Part shown: piece by piece, positions 18,017 through 27,107 of the stretch
How the letters are laid out: each line of letters starts with the position of its first letter
How positions within the stretch are numbered: position 1 is the first letter of the stretch
Origin: JADLGL01 sp963732865
Lineage (GTDB): Bacteria; Pseudomonadota; Alphaproteobacteria; Rhizobiales; Kaistiaceae
Reading direction: 5' to 3'
Length of the DNA: 64,000 bases
Assembly (NCBI GenBank): GCA_963732865.1
Contig: CAVTBC010000004.1
Location: 930,001-994,000 of the forward strand
Notes under the pieces: generated by a model
The model's database searches: none
What the model was told of the DNA's origin: nothing
What the model saw: the letters and a program-made list of their open reading frames with translations, nothing else
Translations under genes and position numbers: made by a program

Positions 18017-18799
18017 TCAGATGAGCGCGATGGCGGAAATCATGCGGCCGTAGTCGGTCTCGCCGCGATGGGTGGTGCGACGGAAGGAGAAGAACCGCTC
18101 TTCGTCCGCATAGGTGTCCAGACCAAGAACCGAGACGGTGCCGACGCCGAGCCGGTCCAGGCGCGCGGCGGCGTAGCCGGTCAGGTCGAAGAAGAAATGG
18201 CCGGGCCGGTTCGCACTGGCGAAGAAGTTGTCATTGGCGCTGTCGTCGGCCAGAAAACGGTCCCGGAACTCTGCGCCGACTTCATAGGAGCGCTGCGCGA
18301 TCGCCGGGCCGATTGCGGCGCTAATCCGGGAGATGTCCGCGCCCAGCGTGAGCATCGCGACCACCGTCGCCTCAAGGACGCCCTTGAGCGCGCCGCCCCA
18401 ACCGGCATGGGCGGCGCCGATCACCCGCGCTTCGGGATCGGCGAACAGCACCGGCGCACAATCGGCGGTGCCGATCGCGGCGGCGATGCCAAGGGTGTTG
18501 GTGACGACAGCGTCCGCGTTCGGACCTTCGCCAACCGGCCATGGCTCGGTGACGATGGCGACGTCGGCGCCGTGCACCTGCACAGGCGAGGTCAGATGCG
18601 TCGGGGCGACGCCGAGCGCGGCGGCAGCCTGCGCCCGATTGGCGAGGACGCGTTCGCGGCTATCGCCCGAACCAATGCCGCAATTGAGGCTGGCATAGGC
18701 GCCCTGCGAGACCCCGCCGATGCGGGTGAAGAAGCCATGCGCAATGCCCGGCAGCGCGGCGAGCCGTGGGTCGGTGAGGGCCTCGGGATGATGGATCAT
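18017..18799 (-). CDS. pgeF: peptidoglycan editing factor PgeF (purine nucleoside phosphorylase / laccase-domain)
   Basis: 260 residues of the YfiH/DUF152 fold, known to remove misincorporated residues from peptidoglycan precursors, with adenosine deaminase/phosphorylase activity reported for some members. Zinc ligands are in GTADCAPVL and AAHAGWGG plus the VQVHGADV histidine. The ATG at 18799 lies in an ATGA overlap with the upstream gene, which fixes the start; the frame continues upstream through that gene only by chance. Part of lgt-midA-(DUF5946)-pgeF. Confidence 0.93.
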   Translation of the reverse strand: MIHHPEALTDPRLAALPGIAHGFFTRIGGVSQGAYASLNCGIGSGDSRERVLANRAQAAAALGVAPTHLTSPVQVHGADVAIVTEPWPVGEGPNADAVVTNTLGIAAAIGTADCAPVLFADPEARVIGAAHAGWGGALKGVLEATVVAMLTLGADISRISAAIGPAIAQRSYEVGAEFRDRFLADDSANDNFFASANRPGHFFFDLTGYAAARLDRLGVGTVSVLGLDTYADEERFFSFRRTTHRGETDYGRMISAIALI

Positions 18800-19308
18800 G
18801 TGTGGCCATGCCTTTGTTTCGGCGAACCGGCGGAAAGAGCGCGGTCGAGCCAGTCGCGCGCCAGCGGGTGCAGCGGGGCGTATGCCAGCCAAACGGCATC
18901 GGCCCATTTGCCCACGGCCTGCGCGTAGGCGACAGGGGAGTCGACCGCGGCGATGCCGGCGATCGTCAGCGCACCGCGGCTTTCCGGGAGGCCCGGCTTG
19001 GCGATATCGACGGAGCCGTTGAGCCAGCGCTGCAGCGACATATTCGGCAGGGCGGTATCGCCGCCGCGTTCGACGAGTTCGCATAGCCCGCAAAGATGCG
19101 CGGCCAGCGACTTCGCCGAGATGCAATAGCGCGCCGGATGCTGCAGGGCATAGATGTCCACCACCATGCGGTGGAGACGGCCGAAGCGCGGGTCCGCGAA
19201 TCCCCGCAGGCCGACGCTCTCGAACAAGGCCTGGCAGCCCTCGTCGCCGCCGGCGACGGGAAGGCCGCATCCCGAGCAGACATCGTGACGGGCGGCTTTC
19301 TCGCTCAT
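18796..19308 (-). CDS. DUF5946-like protein
   Basis: 170 residues. The N-terminus has CSGCGLP, then GCQALFESVG, and the recognisable VVDIYALQHPARYC with HLCGLCELVERG, which I match to DUF5946. Cys and His residues suggest a metal site. It is inserted between midA (24 bases upstream) and pgeF (4-base overlap downstream), genes that are normally adjacent, so it has joined their operon. Function unknown. Confidence 0.65.
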   Translation of the reverse strand: MSEKAARHDVCSGCGLPVAGGDEGCQALFESVGLRGFADPRFGRLHRMVVDIYALQHPARYCISAKSLAAHLCGLCELVERGGDTALPNMSLQRWLNGSVDIAKPGLPESRGALTIAGIAAVDSPVAYAQAVGKWADAVWLAYAPLHPLARDWLDRALSAGSPKQRHGHT

Positions 19309-19332
19309 CGTGCGGTCGTGCCCCCGTGTCGT

Positions 19333-20424
19333 TCAGCTGTCAAACGCGGGCAGTGTCAGGCCAGGCGAGGAGAAGGCGAGTGCCTTGAAGAGCTGCCCCA
19401 TCTGGTCCGCGGCCGTCAGGCGCGCTGCCCCAGCGGCGATGGCCGCGGTGGCTGCGGCGTCCTTGCCGCGCGACAGGGCGTCGACGCGGTGCGCGATCCC
19501 CATGCGGCCGAGAAACGTCGCCTGGTCGATAATCGGGTGAGGCGCGGCGCCGCCCTTGGCCGCGGCTTTTGACAGCGCGGCGAAATCGACATGGGCGGTG
19601 AGATCGACCGCGCCGGGATGGGCGAGGGGATCGTCATAGCCGTGCGCCCGCACGGCTTGCAGCGTATCGCCGAGGCCGTGCCGGGCATGGCCGTAGTCGA
19701 TGATGAGCGCGGCGCCGCCCGCGCCGGCGATGCGCTCGGCGAGCGCGGTGACGATGACGGCCGCCGAGGGACAGCTTTCGAGAACCGAACCGAGCGGCGC
19801 ATCGGCACCGTTGAGCGGCGAGGATGGCCCGACCGGCCGCAGACCGAAGGCGAGCCGGCCGTCATTGGCGAGGCCGATCATGCGCTCCGCCCAGCCCGAC
19901 CCTGTGCTGACATATTGATAGATCGGCAGGGCGTCGAAGAACTCGTTGGCAATCACGATCAGGGGGCCCGACGGCAGGGCGTCGACGCCGGTGATCCAGG
20001 TCGGTGGGGCGAAGGACTGCAGCGCCTCGGCCTGCGCGCGGCGGAGGGCTTCGTTCATTTCCATGAACACGATGTCTGCGGCCTCAGCGAAGGCCGGGCG
20101 GATCGAGGCGGCGCGCAGCGCGTCGGCCATCAGCGTGCCGCGGCCGGGCCCAAGTTCGGCAAGGACGAAATGTGAGGGCGAACCGAGCTCAAGCCAAACC
20201 GACAGGCACCAAAGGCCGATCAACTCGCCGAAAATCTGGCTGATCTCCGGCGCGGTGATGAAGTCGCCCGCCGCCCCGAGCGGATCATGACGCGTGTAGT
20301 AGCCATGCTGCGGATCGGCGAGGCAGGCGGCCATATAGTCGGCCACCGAGATCGGACCTTCGGCGTGGATGCGGCGGATCAGCTCCGCGGCGAGCGGCGT
20401 GTCCGGCTGCACGGTTGAAGTCAA
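19333..20424 (-). CDS. SAM-dependent methyltransferase, MidA/NDUFAF7 family
   Basis: 363 residues. N-terminal GPISVADYMAACLADPQHGYYTRHDPLGAAGDFITAPEISQIFGE is the family hallmark, and FVLAELGPGRGTLMAD is the SAM-binding loop. NDUFAF7 methylates an arginine of a complex I subunit; bacterial substrates are not established. The start is TTG at 20424, overlapping the lgt stop in a TTGA, so it is coupled to lgt. Full length. Confidence 0.92.
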   Translation of the reverse strand: MTSTVQPDTPLAAELIRRIHAEGPISVADYMAACLADPQHGYYTRHDPLGAAGDFITAPEISQIFGELIGLWCLSVWLELGSPSHFVLAELGPGRGTLMADALRAASIRPAFAEAADIVFMEMNEALRRAQAEALQSFAPPTWITGVDALPSGPLIVIANEFFDALPIYQYVSTGSGWAERMIGLANDGRLAFGLRPVGPSSPLNGADAPLGSVLESCPSAAVIVTALAERIAGAGGAALIIDYGHARHGLGDTLQAVRAHGYDDPLAHPGAVDLTAHVDFAALSKAAAKGGAAPHPIIDQATFLGRMGIAHRVDALSRGKDAAATAAIAAGAARLTAADQMGQLFKALAFSSPGLTLPAFDS

Positions 20425-21293
20425 TGCGGGCTGGCGGGGGCGCGTTTGCGGGCCGCGGGCGGGGCCGCCTTGCGCCTTGCCGCCCAGATCATGATGCCGA
20501 CGCCCAGAATGAACATCGGCACCGACAGCAGCATTCCCATCGTGATGCCGGGGGAGATGAAGCCGTTAGTGCCCATCTGGATGTCGGGCTGGCGGAAGAA
20601 CTCAACGAAGGTCCGCGCCGCGCCATAGCCGGCAATGAAGGCGCCGGAGAGGAAGCCCGGCCGGCGCAGCATCTTGAAGCGATAGGCGAGGAACCACAGG
20701 ATCCAGAACAGAACAAAACCTTCCAGCGCGGACTCGTAAAGCTGGCTGGGATGGCGCGGCTCGGGACCGCCATTGGGGAAGACCATCGCCCAAGGCACGT
20801 CGGAGACGCGGCCATAGAGTTCGCCATTGATGAAATTGGCGATGCGGCCGAGGAAGAGGCCGATCGGGGTGACAGCGGCAATGACGTCGACCAGGGACCA
20901 GACCGGAATCTTGGTGTAACGGGCGAAAAGCGCCATCGCCACCACCGTGCCGATCAGTGCGCCATGGAAGGACATGCCGCCTTCCCATAGGGCGAAGATG
21001 GTCAGGGGCTGATCGACGAAGTGCTGGAAGTCGTAGATGAAGACGTAGCCAAGGCGGCCGCCGATGATGATGCCGAGGGTGGCGAAAACGACGAAATCGT
21101 CTATGCGGCGCTTGCTGATCGGCGAGCCGCCAGGCCCCCAAAGGGCGTCATTGGTGACGATGCGGCGGGCATAGACCCAGCCGAGCAGAATGCCCGCGAT
21201 GTAGGACAGGGCGTACCAGCGGATGGCCACCGGGCCGACCTGGAGCAAGACCGGGTTGATGACGGGGTAGGCGATCTCTAGGAAAGGAAACAT
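20421..21293 (-). CDS. lgt: prolipoprotein diacylglyceryl transferase
   Basis: The inner-membrane enzyme that attaches diacylglycerol to the lipobox Cys of prolipoproteins, first step of lipoprotein maturation. 290 residues with about seven membrane helices. The Lgt signature GRIANFINGELYGR is present, together with GGMSFHGALIG. The C-terminal tail is basic, as expected for a cytoplasmic end. Several lipoproteins in this window (17482, 38601, 42685) would be clients. First gene of the minus-strand operon, divergent from ubiK. Confidence 0.96.
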   Translation of the reverse strand: MFPFLEIAYPVINPVLLQVGPVAIRWYALSYIAGILLGWVYARRIVTNDALWGPGGSPISKRRIDDFVVFATLGIIIGGRLGYVFIYDFQHFVDQPLTIFALWEGGMSFHGALIGTVVAMALFARYTKIPVWSLVDVIAAVTPIGLFLGRIANFINGELYGRVSDVPWAMVFPNGGPEPRHPSQLYESALEGFVLFWILWFLAYRFKMLRRPGFLSGAFIAGYGAARTFVEFFRQPDIQMGTNGFISPGITMGMLLSVPMFILGVGIMIWAARRKAAPPAARKRAPASPH

Positions 21294-21431
21294 CGTCCTG
21301 GGGCGTTGTGTGAAACGGGGGCGCCACCGTCGGGAGGCGGCAATCGGCCAGCCTTGCGCCGGAACCGGCAGATTACCATAGTATCGGTGCAGTTCCGCGC
21401 TGATTCAGCGCTTGAGGCGGAAGAGCCATCC

Positions 21432-21785
21432 ATGACCCAGACTTCGAATCGCTTCTACGACCGGTTCGCACGGTTGATGAATGATGCGGCCAGCGTTGCG
21501 CAAGGGGTTCGCCGCGAGGCGACGACAATGTTCCGCAGCCAGGCGGAGCGGATTGCCAACGATATGGATCTCGTGAAGCGCGAGGATTTCGACGCGGTCA
21601 AGGATATGGCGCGGATGGCGCGGGAAGAGAATGCGCGGCTGGAAGCGCGCATTGCCGAGCTCGAGGCCCAGCTCAAGGGCGCCGGCGAAGCGAAGGCGAA
21701 GCCCGCCGCGGCGCGGTCGGCCAGCACCACGCCGCGGAAACGGGCGAGTGCCGCCGCCAAGCCCGAGGCGGAGTCCAGCTCCTGA
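21432..21785 (+). CDS. ubiK: ubiquinone biosynthesis accessory factor UbiK (BMFP family)
   Basis: 117 residues from the ATG at 21432. An amphipathic N-terminal helix (FYDRFARLMNDAASVAQGVRRE) is followed by a coiled coil (VKREDFDAVKDMARMAREENARLEARIAELEAQL, about residues 45-78), the YqiC/BMFP layout, then a basic Ala/Lys tail. In other bacteria UbiK helps the aerobic Ubi complex. Divergent from lgt, as in many Rhizobiales. Confidence 0.85.
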   Translation: MTQTSNRFYDRFARLMNDAASVAQGVRREATTMFRSQAERIANDMDLVKREDFDAVKDMARMAREENARLEARIAELEAQLKGAGEAKAKPAAARSASTTPRKRASAAAKPEAESSS

Positions 21786-21950
21786 GGTTTCTTCCACAAG
21801 CGGTTCGCCGGCAACGCAAGACGCCCGTAGGCCAGGCCGGAGACGAGCCTATACTCGTTCATCGCAGATTCGCTCAGCTGCGCTATCATGCGTTTGGAGT
21901 GAATGCCTGCCTGCCGGCCAAGGGCCGCCAAAACGCCATGAGGTTCGACC

Positions 21951-22451
21951 ATGAGCCTAATTGATTTCGAAGCGGAGAGGCACTCCAACCCCGTTGACAC
22001 GATCGAACACATCGCCGGCCACCATGACTGGCTGTTCGATCGTTCCGGCGAAAACGAGATCACGATTTCGATCAAATCCGGGATGGCGGAGTACCACGTG
22101 TCCTTCGCCTGGATGGAGGACCTCGAAGCAGTCCACCTTTCCTCGGCTTTCGACCTCAAGGTGACCGAGCGGCGGAAGCTCGAAGTGATGCGGCTCCTGT
22201 CGCTGGTCAACGAACAGATGTGGATCGGCCATTTCGACCTGTGGAGCCAGGAAGGACTGGTCATGTTCCGCCAGACGCTGCTGCTGTCCGGCGGTGCCGA
22301 TCCGACTGAGCAGCAGATCGAGGGCCTGCTTTCATCCGCCATCGAGGCCTGCGAACGGTATTATCAGGCGTTCCAGTTCGTCGTCTGGGCCGGCAAGTCG
22401 GCCGCCGAGGCGCTGGAAGCGGTTCTGTTTGAGACCGAGGGCGAAGCGTAG
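21951..22451 (+). CDS. YbjN domain protein
   Basis: 166 residues, soluble, fitting the YbjN family with a type-III-chaperone-like fold. Recognisable parts are HHDWLFDRSGENEITISI, YHVSFAWMEDLEAVHLSSAFD and VNEQMWIGHFDLWSQEGLVMFRQTLLL. Role unclear; it sits just upstream of proC (24 bases), the standard neighbourhood in Rhizobiales. Confidence 0.85.
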   Translation: MSLIDFEAERHSNPVDTIEHIAGHHDWLFDRSGENEITISIKSGMAEYHVSFAWMEDLEAVHLSSAFDLKVTERRKLEVMRLLSLVNEQMWIGHFDLWSQEGLVMFRQTLLLSGGADPTEQQIEGLLSSAIEACERYYQAFQFVVWAGKSAAEALEAVLFETEGEA

Positions 22452-22475
22452 GGCCGCCTTCTGCCGGAGCCCAAA

Positions 22476-23303
22476 ATGGATCTTGGTAGCGTGATCACGG
22501 CCGAGCGGCCGCTCGTCCTCGTCGGTGCCGGCAAGATGGGCGGCGCGCTGCTAACGGGCTGGCTTGCCGGCGGTCTGCCGGCTGCCGCTTTCCGCGTTGT
22601 CGATCCGGGGCCGCCGCGGGACTCCGAAGCGCTGCTGGCGGAGCAGGGGATCGTCGCAACGGCAGCGACGCCCGGCGAGACGACGGCACGCGTCGTGGTC
22701 CTTGCAGTGAAGCCGCAGTCGATGTCCGAGGCGCTGCCGGCGCTGAAGGGCCTCATCGCGCCGGACACGCTGGTCTTGTCGATCGCCGCCGGCATCAAGC
22801 TTTCGACGCTTGCCGCGGGCCTCGGGACGGACGTTGTCGTGCGGGTCATGCCAAACACCCCGGCGCAGATCGGCAAGGGGGTCAGCGTCGCCGTCGGCGG
22901 CGCGGGCGTCAATGCCGTGGCGCGGGAACTCGGGACGGCGTTGCTGTCGGCCGTGGGCATCGTCGAATGGATCGACGATGAGGGCCTGATGGACGCGGTG
23001 ACCGCCGTCTCCGGCTCCGGCCCGGCCTATGTTTTCCTGCTCGCCGAATGCCTTGCCGAAGCTGGCATCGAGGCGGGCCTCAGCCCTGATCTCGCGCGCC
23101 GGCTGGCCGACGCCACCGTTGCAGGTTCCGGCGCCCTGCTCGGCCTGTCGGATGAACCTCCGGCCACGCTTCGGCGCAACGTCACGTCACCGGGCGGCAC
23201 CACCGCAGCCGCGCTCGACGTGCTGATGGCCCCGGTGGGCCTCGCGCAATTGATGCGCCGGGCCGTCGCCGCCGCGAAGAAACGATCGGTGGAGTTGGGC
23301 TAG
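22476..23303 (+). CDS. proC: pyrroline-5-carboxylate reductase
   Basis: Last step of proline synthesis: reduces pyrroline-5-carboxylate with NAD(P)H. 275 residues. N-terminal Rossmann motif LVGAGKMGGALLTGW, the VVRVMPNTPAQIGKG segment, and the C-terminal VTAVSGSGPAYVFLLAE plus NVTSPGGTTAAAL signature. Full length. It overlaps the convergent histidine kinase gene by 4 bases. Confidence 0.96.
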   Translation: MDLGSVITAERPLVLVGAGKMGGALLTGWLAGGLPAAAFRVVDPGPPRDSEALLAEQGIVATAATPGETTARVVVLAVKPQSMSEALPALKGLIAPDTLVLSIAAGIKLSTLAAGLGTDVVVRVMPNTPAQIGKGVSVAVGGAGVNAVARELGTALLSAVGIVEWIDDEGLMDAVTAVSGSGPAYVFLLAECLAEAGIEAGLSPDLARRLADATVAGSGALLGLSDEPPATLRRNVTSPGGTTAAALDVLMAPVGLAQLMRRAVAAAKKRSVELG

Positions 23304-24772
23304 GCCGGTATCCGCACCATGGCGCGCAGGCCGCCGAGCGGGCTCGGGGACAGGGCGATGTCGCCGCCATGGGCGCGGGCGATGTCGCGGGCGATGGGGA
23401 GGCCGAGGCCGGTGCCGCTTTCCTCGATATTACGTGCGGCGTCGAGCCGGTAGAACGGCTTGAAGACCGCCTCATACTGATCCTCGGGGATACCGGGACC
23501 GTCGTCGTCGACGGTGATTGTCAGCCAACCGGTGGTGTTGGTCGCGGCCACGGCAACGTGCTCGCCATGCCGGGCCGCGTTGCGGATCAGATTGCCGACG
23601 CAGCGGCGGAAGGCGAGGGGCCGGACCATTACGATCCGCGGTCCGGAATAGGTGACGGTGACTTTCGCGCCGCCGTGCTCGGCCTCGCGCTTGAGGAGCC
23701 CCGGCAGGTCGGTCGGTTCGGCGCGCTCGCCGCTGTCGCCGCTGGCGAAAGCGAGATAATCCTCCAGCATCTTCTGCATATCGCCGACATCGCGGCGCAG
23801 TTCCTCCAAATCGTCCGATGTCTGCATCAGCTCAAGCTGCAGCCGGAAGCGGGTGAGGATCGTGCGCAGATCGTGCGACACGCCGGCGAGCATCTCGGTA
23901 CGCTGCTCCATCTGCCGGATGATGCGTTCGCGCATCTTGATGAAGGCAGCGCTGGCGCGGCGCACCTCGCGCGCCCCGCGCGGCACGAAATCCGACGCCG
24001 GCCGGCCCTTGCCGAAGCTTTCGGCCGCATCGGCGAGGCGCTGGATCGGGCGGATTTGATTGCGCAGGAAGAGGATGGCGATGGTCACGAGGATCAAGCT
24101 CGTGCCGACCATCCAGAAGATGAAGACGCCGGAGTTGGACGCGTAGGCGCCGGTGCGCTGCGCCAGCACCTGCAGCACGGCGCCGTCGAGCTGGATGCGG
24201 ACTTCGATGAGGTTCGAATTGCCGACCGTGTCGATCCAGAAGGGGAGGCCGATCTGCTCTGTGATCTGGTCGCTGAGTGTCTGATCGAGCAGCGAGAAGA
24301 AGGGCTGCGTCGAGGCCGGCGGCAATGTCGCGCCGGGAAGAAGGGCGACGTCGAGGTCGAGCTGCCTGCCGGCGATGCGGATCAGCGCGTCGGTGTCTTC
24401 GCTGGCCGGGAATGTCGACAGCATCTCCACCAGCGCGGCGATGTCGCGGGTCGTCGCGGCGGCAAGGTTCTGCGTCACCAGAGCGTAGTGCCGCTCGAGG
24501 AAGACGAAAGCGACCACGGCCTGCAGCAGCACGATCGGGGCGATGATGATGATGAGCGAGCGGGCGAACAGGCCCTTCGGCATCGCCCGGCGGAGATGAC
24601 GCGCCAGCCAGCGATAGCCCGAGCGCAGGGCCTTCCAGCCGGGGATGGCGGCGATCACTTCGCCGATGGCGCGGAAGAAAGCGGCAATCGCCCGGATCAC
24701 CGCGTCGACGCCGCGGCCCAGCCATTCGGCGCTGCGTCTAATCGGACCGCGATGCTCGGCGACATTCGCCAT
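23300..24772 (-). CDS. EnvZ-like sensor histidine kinase
   Basis: 490 residues: a cytoplasmic N-terminus, TM1 near 70-95, a periplasmic domain of about 120 residues, TM2 near 220-240, HAMP (residues 240-295), the dimerisation/phosphoacceptor helix with the His in GVSHDLRTILTR, and an HATPase with NLIRNAARHG, DDGPGI and GTGLGLPI. The H-box has Ile where most kinases have Pro (HDLRTP); I believe rhizobial orthologues also vary here. It follows its response regulator by 8 bases. The signal is unknown. Confidence 0.9.
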   Translation of the reverse strand: MANVAEHRGPIRRSAEWLGRGVDAVIRAIAAFFRAIGEVIAAIPGWKALRSGYRWLARHLRRAMPKGLFARSLIIIIAPIVLLQAVVAFVFLERHYALVTQNLAAATTRDIAALVEMLSTFPASEDTDALIRIAGRQLDLDVALLPGATLPPASTQPFFSLLDQTLSDQITEQIGLPFWIDTVGNSNLIEVRIQLDGAVLQVLAQRTGAYASNSGVFIFWMVGTSLILVTIAILFLRNQIRPIQRLADAAESFGKGRPASDFVPRGAREVRRASAAFIKMRERIIRQMEQRTEMLAGVSHDLRTILTRFRLQLELMQTSDDLEELRRDVGDMQKMLEDYLAFASGDSGERAEPTDLPGLLKREAEHGGAKVTVTYSGPRIVMVRPLAFRRCVGNLIRNAARHGEHVAVAATNTTGWLTITVDDDGPGIPEDQYEAVFKPFYRLDAARNIEESGTGLGLPIARDIARAHGGDIALSPSPLGGLRAMVRIPA

Positions 24773-24780
24773 CGCCAGCC

Positions 24781-25488
24781 TCAGCCTTCGATCACAAGGC
24801 GGTAGCCATAGCCGCGGACGGTCTGCAAATAGAGCGGGTTGGACGGATCGTCCTCGATCTTGCGGCGAAGTCGATTGATCTGGACGTCGACCGTGCGGTC
24901 GCCCGCCGGCCCGTCATCGCCGAGCAGCGCCAGGCGGTCGACCGTCTGCCCGGGCGCCTCGGCGAAGGCGCGCAGGATCTGCCGCTCGCGGTCGGTAAGG
25001 CGCACCGGCTGATTGTTGCGGGTCAGTTCCAGCCGCTGCAGATGGAAGGTGAAAGGGCCGAAGCGAAGGTGCTCGATCAGGGGGCCGTCCGCCGCTGCCG
25101 AACGCTTCAGGATATTGTTGATGCGCAACAGCAATTCGCGCGGCTCAAACGGCTTGGCGAGATAGTCGTCGGCGCCAGTCTCGAGGCCCTCGATGCGCGC
25201 CTGCGCCTCGCCGCGGGCGGTAAGGATGAGGATCGGCACGTCGGTCGTCTGCCGCAGTCCGCGGGTGAGGGAAAGGCCGTCTTCGCCCGGCATCATCACA
25301 TCGACGATGAGGAGATCGAAGGCGAGGCCATCAATGCGCTGCCGCGCCTCCGAAGCGTTGGCGGCGACCGTGACGCGGAAGCCATTGTCGGAAAGGTAGC
25401 GCGACAGGAGTTCGCGCAGGCGCCGATCGTCATCGACAACGAGGATGTGGGCGGCGTCGTCGCGAAGTCCGTCGTCGATGTCGGCCAT
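24781..25488 (-). CDS. OmpR-family response regulator
   Basis: 235 residues from the ATG at 25488. Receiver domain with the acidic pocket VVDDD, phospho-acceptor Asp in LIVDVMMPGEDG, and Lys in LAKPFEPREL; C-terminal winged helix ending QTVRGYGYRLV. The start shares one base with the MarR stop (TGATG). Partner of the kinase immediately downstream. OmpR-type dimers bind direct repeats with a period near 10 bases, so it is a candidate (not shown) for the repeats at 10.1 and 10.9 kb. Confidence 0.93.
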   Translation of the reverse strand: MADIDDGLRDDAAHILVVDDDRRLRELLSRYLSDNGFRVTVAANASEARQRIDGLAFDLLIVDVMMPGEDGLSLTRGLRQTTDVPILILTARGEAQARIEGLETGADDYLAKPFEPRELLLRINNILKRSAAADGPLIEHLRFGPFTFHLQRLELTRNNQPVRLTDRERQILRAFAEAPGQTVDRLALLGDDGPAGDRTVDVQINRLRRKIEDDPSNPLYLQTVRGYGYRLVIEG

Positions 25489-26036
25489 CAGGACTGCCCC
25501 TGCGACCCATCGATCAGATGGGCGACCTTGTCGCGCTCGCCGGCGTCTATGATGCCGGCGAGAAATATTGCCGCGCTGCCACGGCATGCGGCCGGCAGCG
25601 CGTCCAGGGCGGCGCGCAGGCGGCGCGCCTGCATCGCGACCAGCTGCTGCGCCAGAGCCTTGCCGGAGTCGGTGGTGAACAGGAGCCGCTGGCGGCGGTC
25701 GGTCTTCCCGGTGCGCTGGACGATGAAGCCGCCGTCGATCAGTTGCTTGAGCACGCGGGCGAGGCTCTGCTTGGTGATGCGCAGGATATCGAGGAGATCG
25801 GCAACGCGAATGCCGGGCTGGCGATTGACGAAATGCAGTACGCGGTGGTGGGCGCGGCCGAAATCATAGGCCGTCAGAACTGTGTCGGGTTCGGACACAA
25901 AATCGCGATAGGCGAAGAACAGCAGTTCGATCAGCGCCAGTTCGGGCGCCTCGTCGGCACCTTTCGGCCCAGCATTCCGGCCAGTTGGCGCCGCTATGTC
26001 AGCAATTACGTCAGCCATGTTGACATATTTTTGCAC
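25488..26036 (-). CDS. MarR-family transcriptional regulator
   Basis: 182 residues with a GTG start at 26036 (an ATG at 26018 is in frame). The winged helix-turn-helix is clear: GIRVADLLDILRITKQSLARVLKQLIDGGFIVQRTGKTDRRQRLLFTT. First gene of the MarR-regulator-kinase operon and divergent from ilvE, with about 110 bases between the chosen starts. Ligand unknown. Confidence 0.9.
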   Translation of the reverse strand: MQKYVNMADVIADIAAPTGRNAGPKGADEAPELALIELLFFAYRDFVSEPDTVLTAYDFGRAHHRVLHFVNRQPGIRVADLLDILRITKQSLARVLKQLIDGGFIVQRTGKTDRRQRLLFTTDSGKALAQQLVAMQARRLRAALDALPAACRGSAAIFLAGIIDAGERDKVAHLIDGSQGQS

Positions 26037-26147
26037 GATTGGTACCGATAGTCACGCGTTGATAACATAAAGCGACGCTGCCAGGCTTTGGGCAAAGGGC
26101 CGCCCACAAAAGAGGCGGCGCGATGGGAGCCCACGAGGGTCAACGAT

Positions 26148-27044
26148 ATGCAAGCTTTCGACGACCGCGACGGTTTCATCTGGATGAATGGTGAGTTCGT
26201 TCCTTGGCGTGACGCCAAGGTTCACGTCCTCACACACGGCCTGCATTATGCCAGCGCGGTGTTTGAAGGCGAACGCGCCTATGGCGGAACCATCTTCAAG
26301 CTCGACGAGCATACGCAGCGGCTCCACGAGTCGGCGAAGCTCCTGGGTTTCAAAATCCCGTATACCGTCGAGGAGATCAACGAAGCTTGCCGCGAGACGC
26401 TCGAGCGGCAGGGGTTGTCGGATGGCTATCTGCGGCCGATCGCCTGGCGCGGCAGCGAGATGATGGGCGTCTCGGCCCAGCACAATCGGATCAACCTGGC
26501 GATCGCCGCCTGGGCGTGGCCGTCCTATTTCAAGCCGGAAGAACGCCTCAAGGGCATCCGGCTCGACCTCGCCGAATATCGGCGTCCCGATCCCAAGACG
26601 GCGCCGTCCAAGTCGAAGGCGGCCGGCCTCTACATGATCTGCACGATCTCCAAACACGCCGCCGAGTCAAAGGGCTATGCGGACGCGTTGATGCTCGACT
26701 ATCGCGGGCGCGTCGCCGAGGCGACCGGCGCCAATGTCTTCTTCGTCCGTGACGGCGAGATCCACACGCCGGATCCGGATTGCTTCCTGGATGGCATCAC
26801 CCGCCGCAGCGTCATCGGTCTTGCCGAGGCGCGTGGCTGGAATGTCATCCAGCGGGCGATCATGCCGGACGAGATGGCGACTTTTAGCGAATGCTGGCTG
26901 ACCGGGACGGCCGCCGAGGTGACGCCGGTTTCCGAGATTGGGCCGTACAAGTTCACGCCCGGCGACATGTCGCTGCTGATGATGGAAGACTACACCAAGC
27001 TCGTCGGCAACCGTGTTGCGGCAGAGCTGGCGGCGGGCGTCTGA
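26148..27044 (+). CDS. ilvE: branched-chain amino acid aminotransferase
   Basis: PLP fold type IV transaminase of Val/Leu/Ile metabolism. 298 residues from the ATG at 26148 (MQAFDDRDGFIWMNGEFVPW), with GAGGG upstream. Family features: VHVLTHGLHYASAVFEGERAY, the Lys in APSKSKAAGLYM as the likely PLP anchor, and the signature EATGANVFFVRDGEIHTP. Length normal. It could also accept other amino donors, but the cluster resembles IlvE more than D-amino-acid aminotransferase. Confidence 0.93.
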   Translation: MQAFDDRDGFIWMNGEFVPWRDAKVHVLTHGLHYASAVFEGERAYGGTIFKLDEHTQRLHESAKLLGFKIPYTVEEINEACRETLERQGLSDGYLRPIAWRGSEMMGVSAQHNRINLAIAAWAWPSYFKPEERLKGIRLDLAEYRRPDPKTAPSKSKAAGLYMICTISKHAAESKGYADALMLDYRGRVAEATGANVFFVRDGEIHTPDPDCFLDGITRRSVIGLAEARGWNVIQRAIMPDEMATFSECWLTGTAAEVTPVSEIGPYKFTPGDMSLLMMEDYTKLVGNRVAAELAAGV

Positions 27045-27107
27045 TCGCCGCCCTCGCAAACGTCACAATTGCGCGGCTAGCGTCCGCTTTCCTTGGAGGA
27101 GGTCGTC

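Noticed and set aside
18017..19270. Single 417-residue fusion of a DUF5946-region frame with PgeF
   Set aside because: The upstream part is out of frame with the real DUF5946 gene; the ATGA overlap at 18796-18799 shows two separate genes.
23369..24805. 478-codon plus-strand open frame
   Set aside because: It is exactly antisense to the histidine kinase gene and has a composition (rich in D, G, E, R, H) produced by reading high-GC codons backwards.
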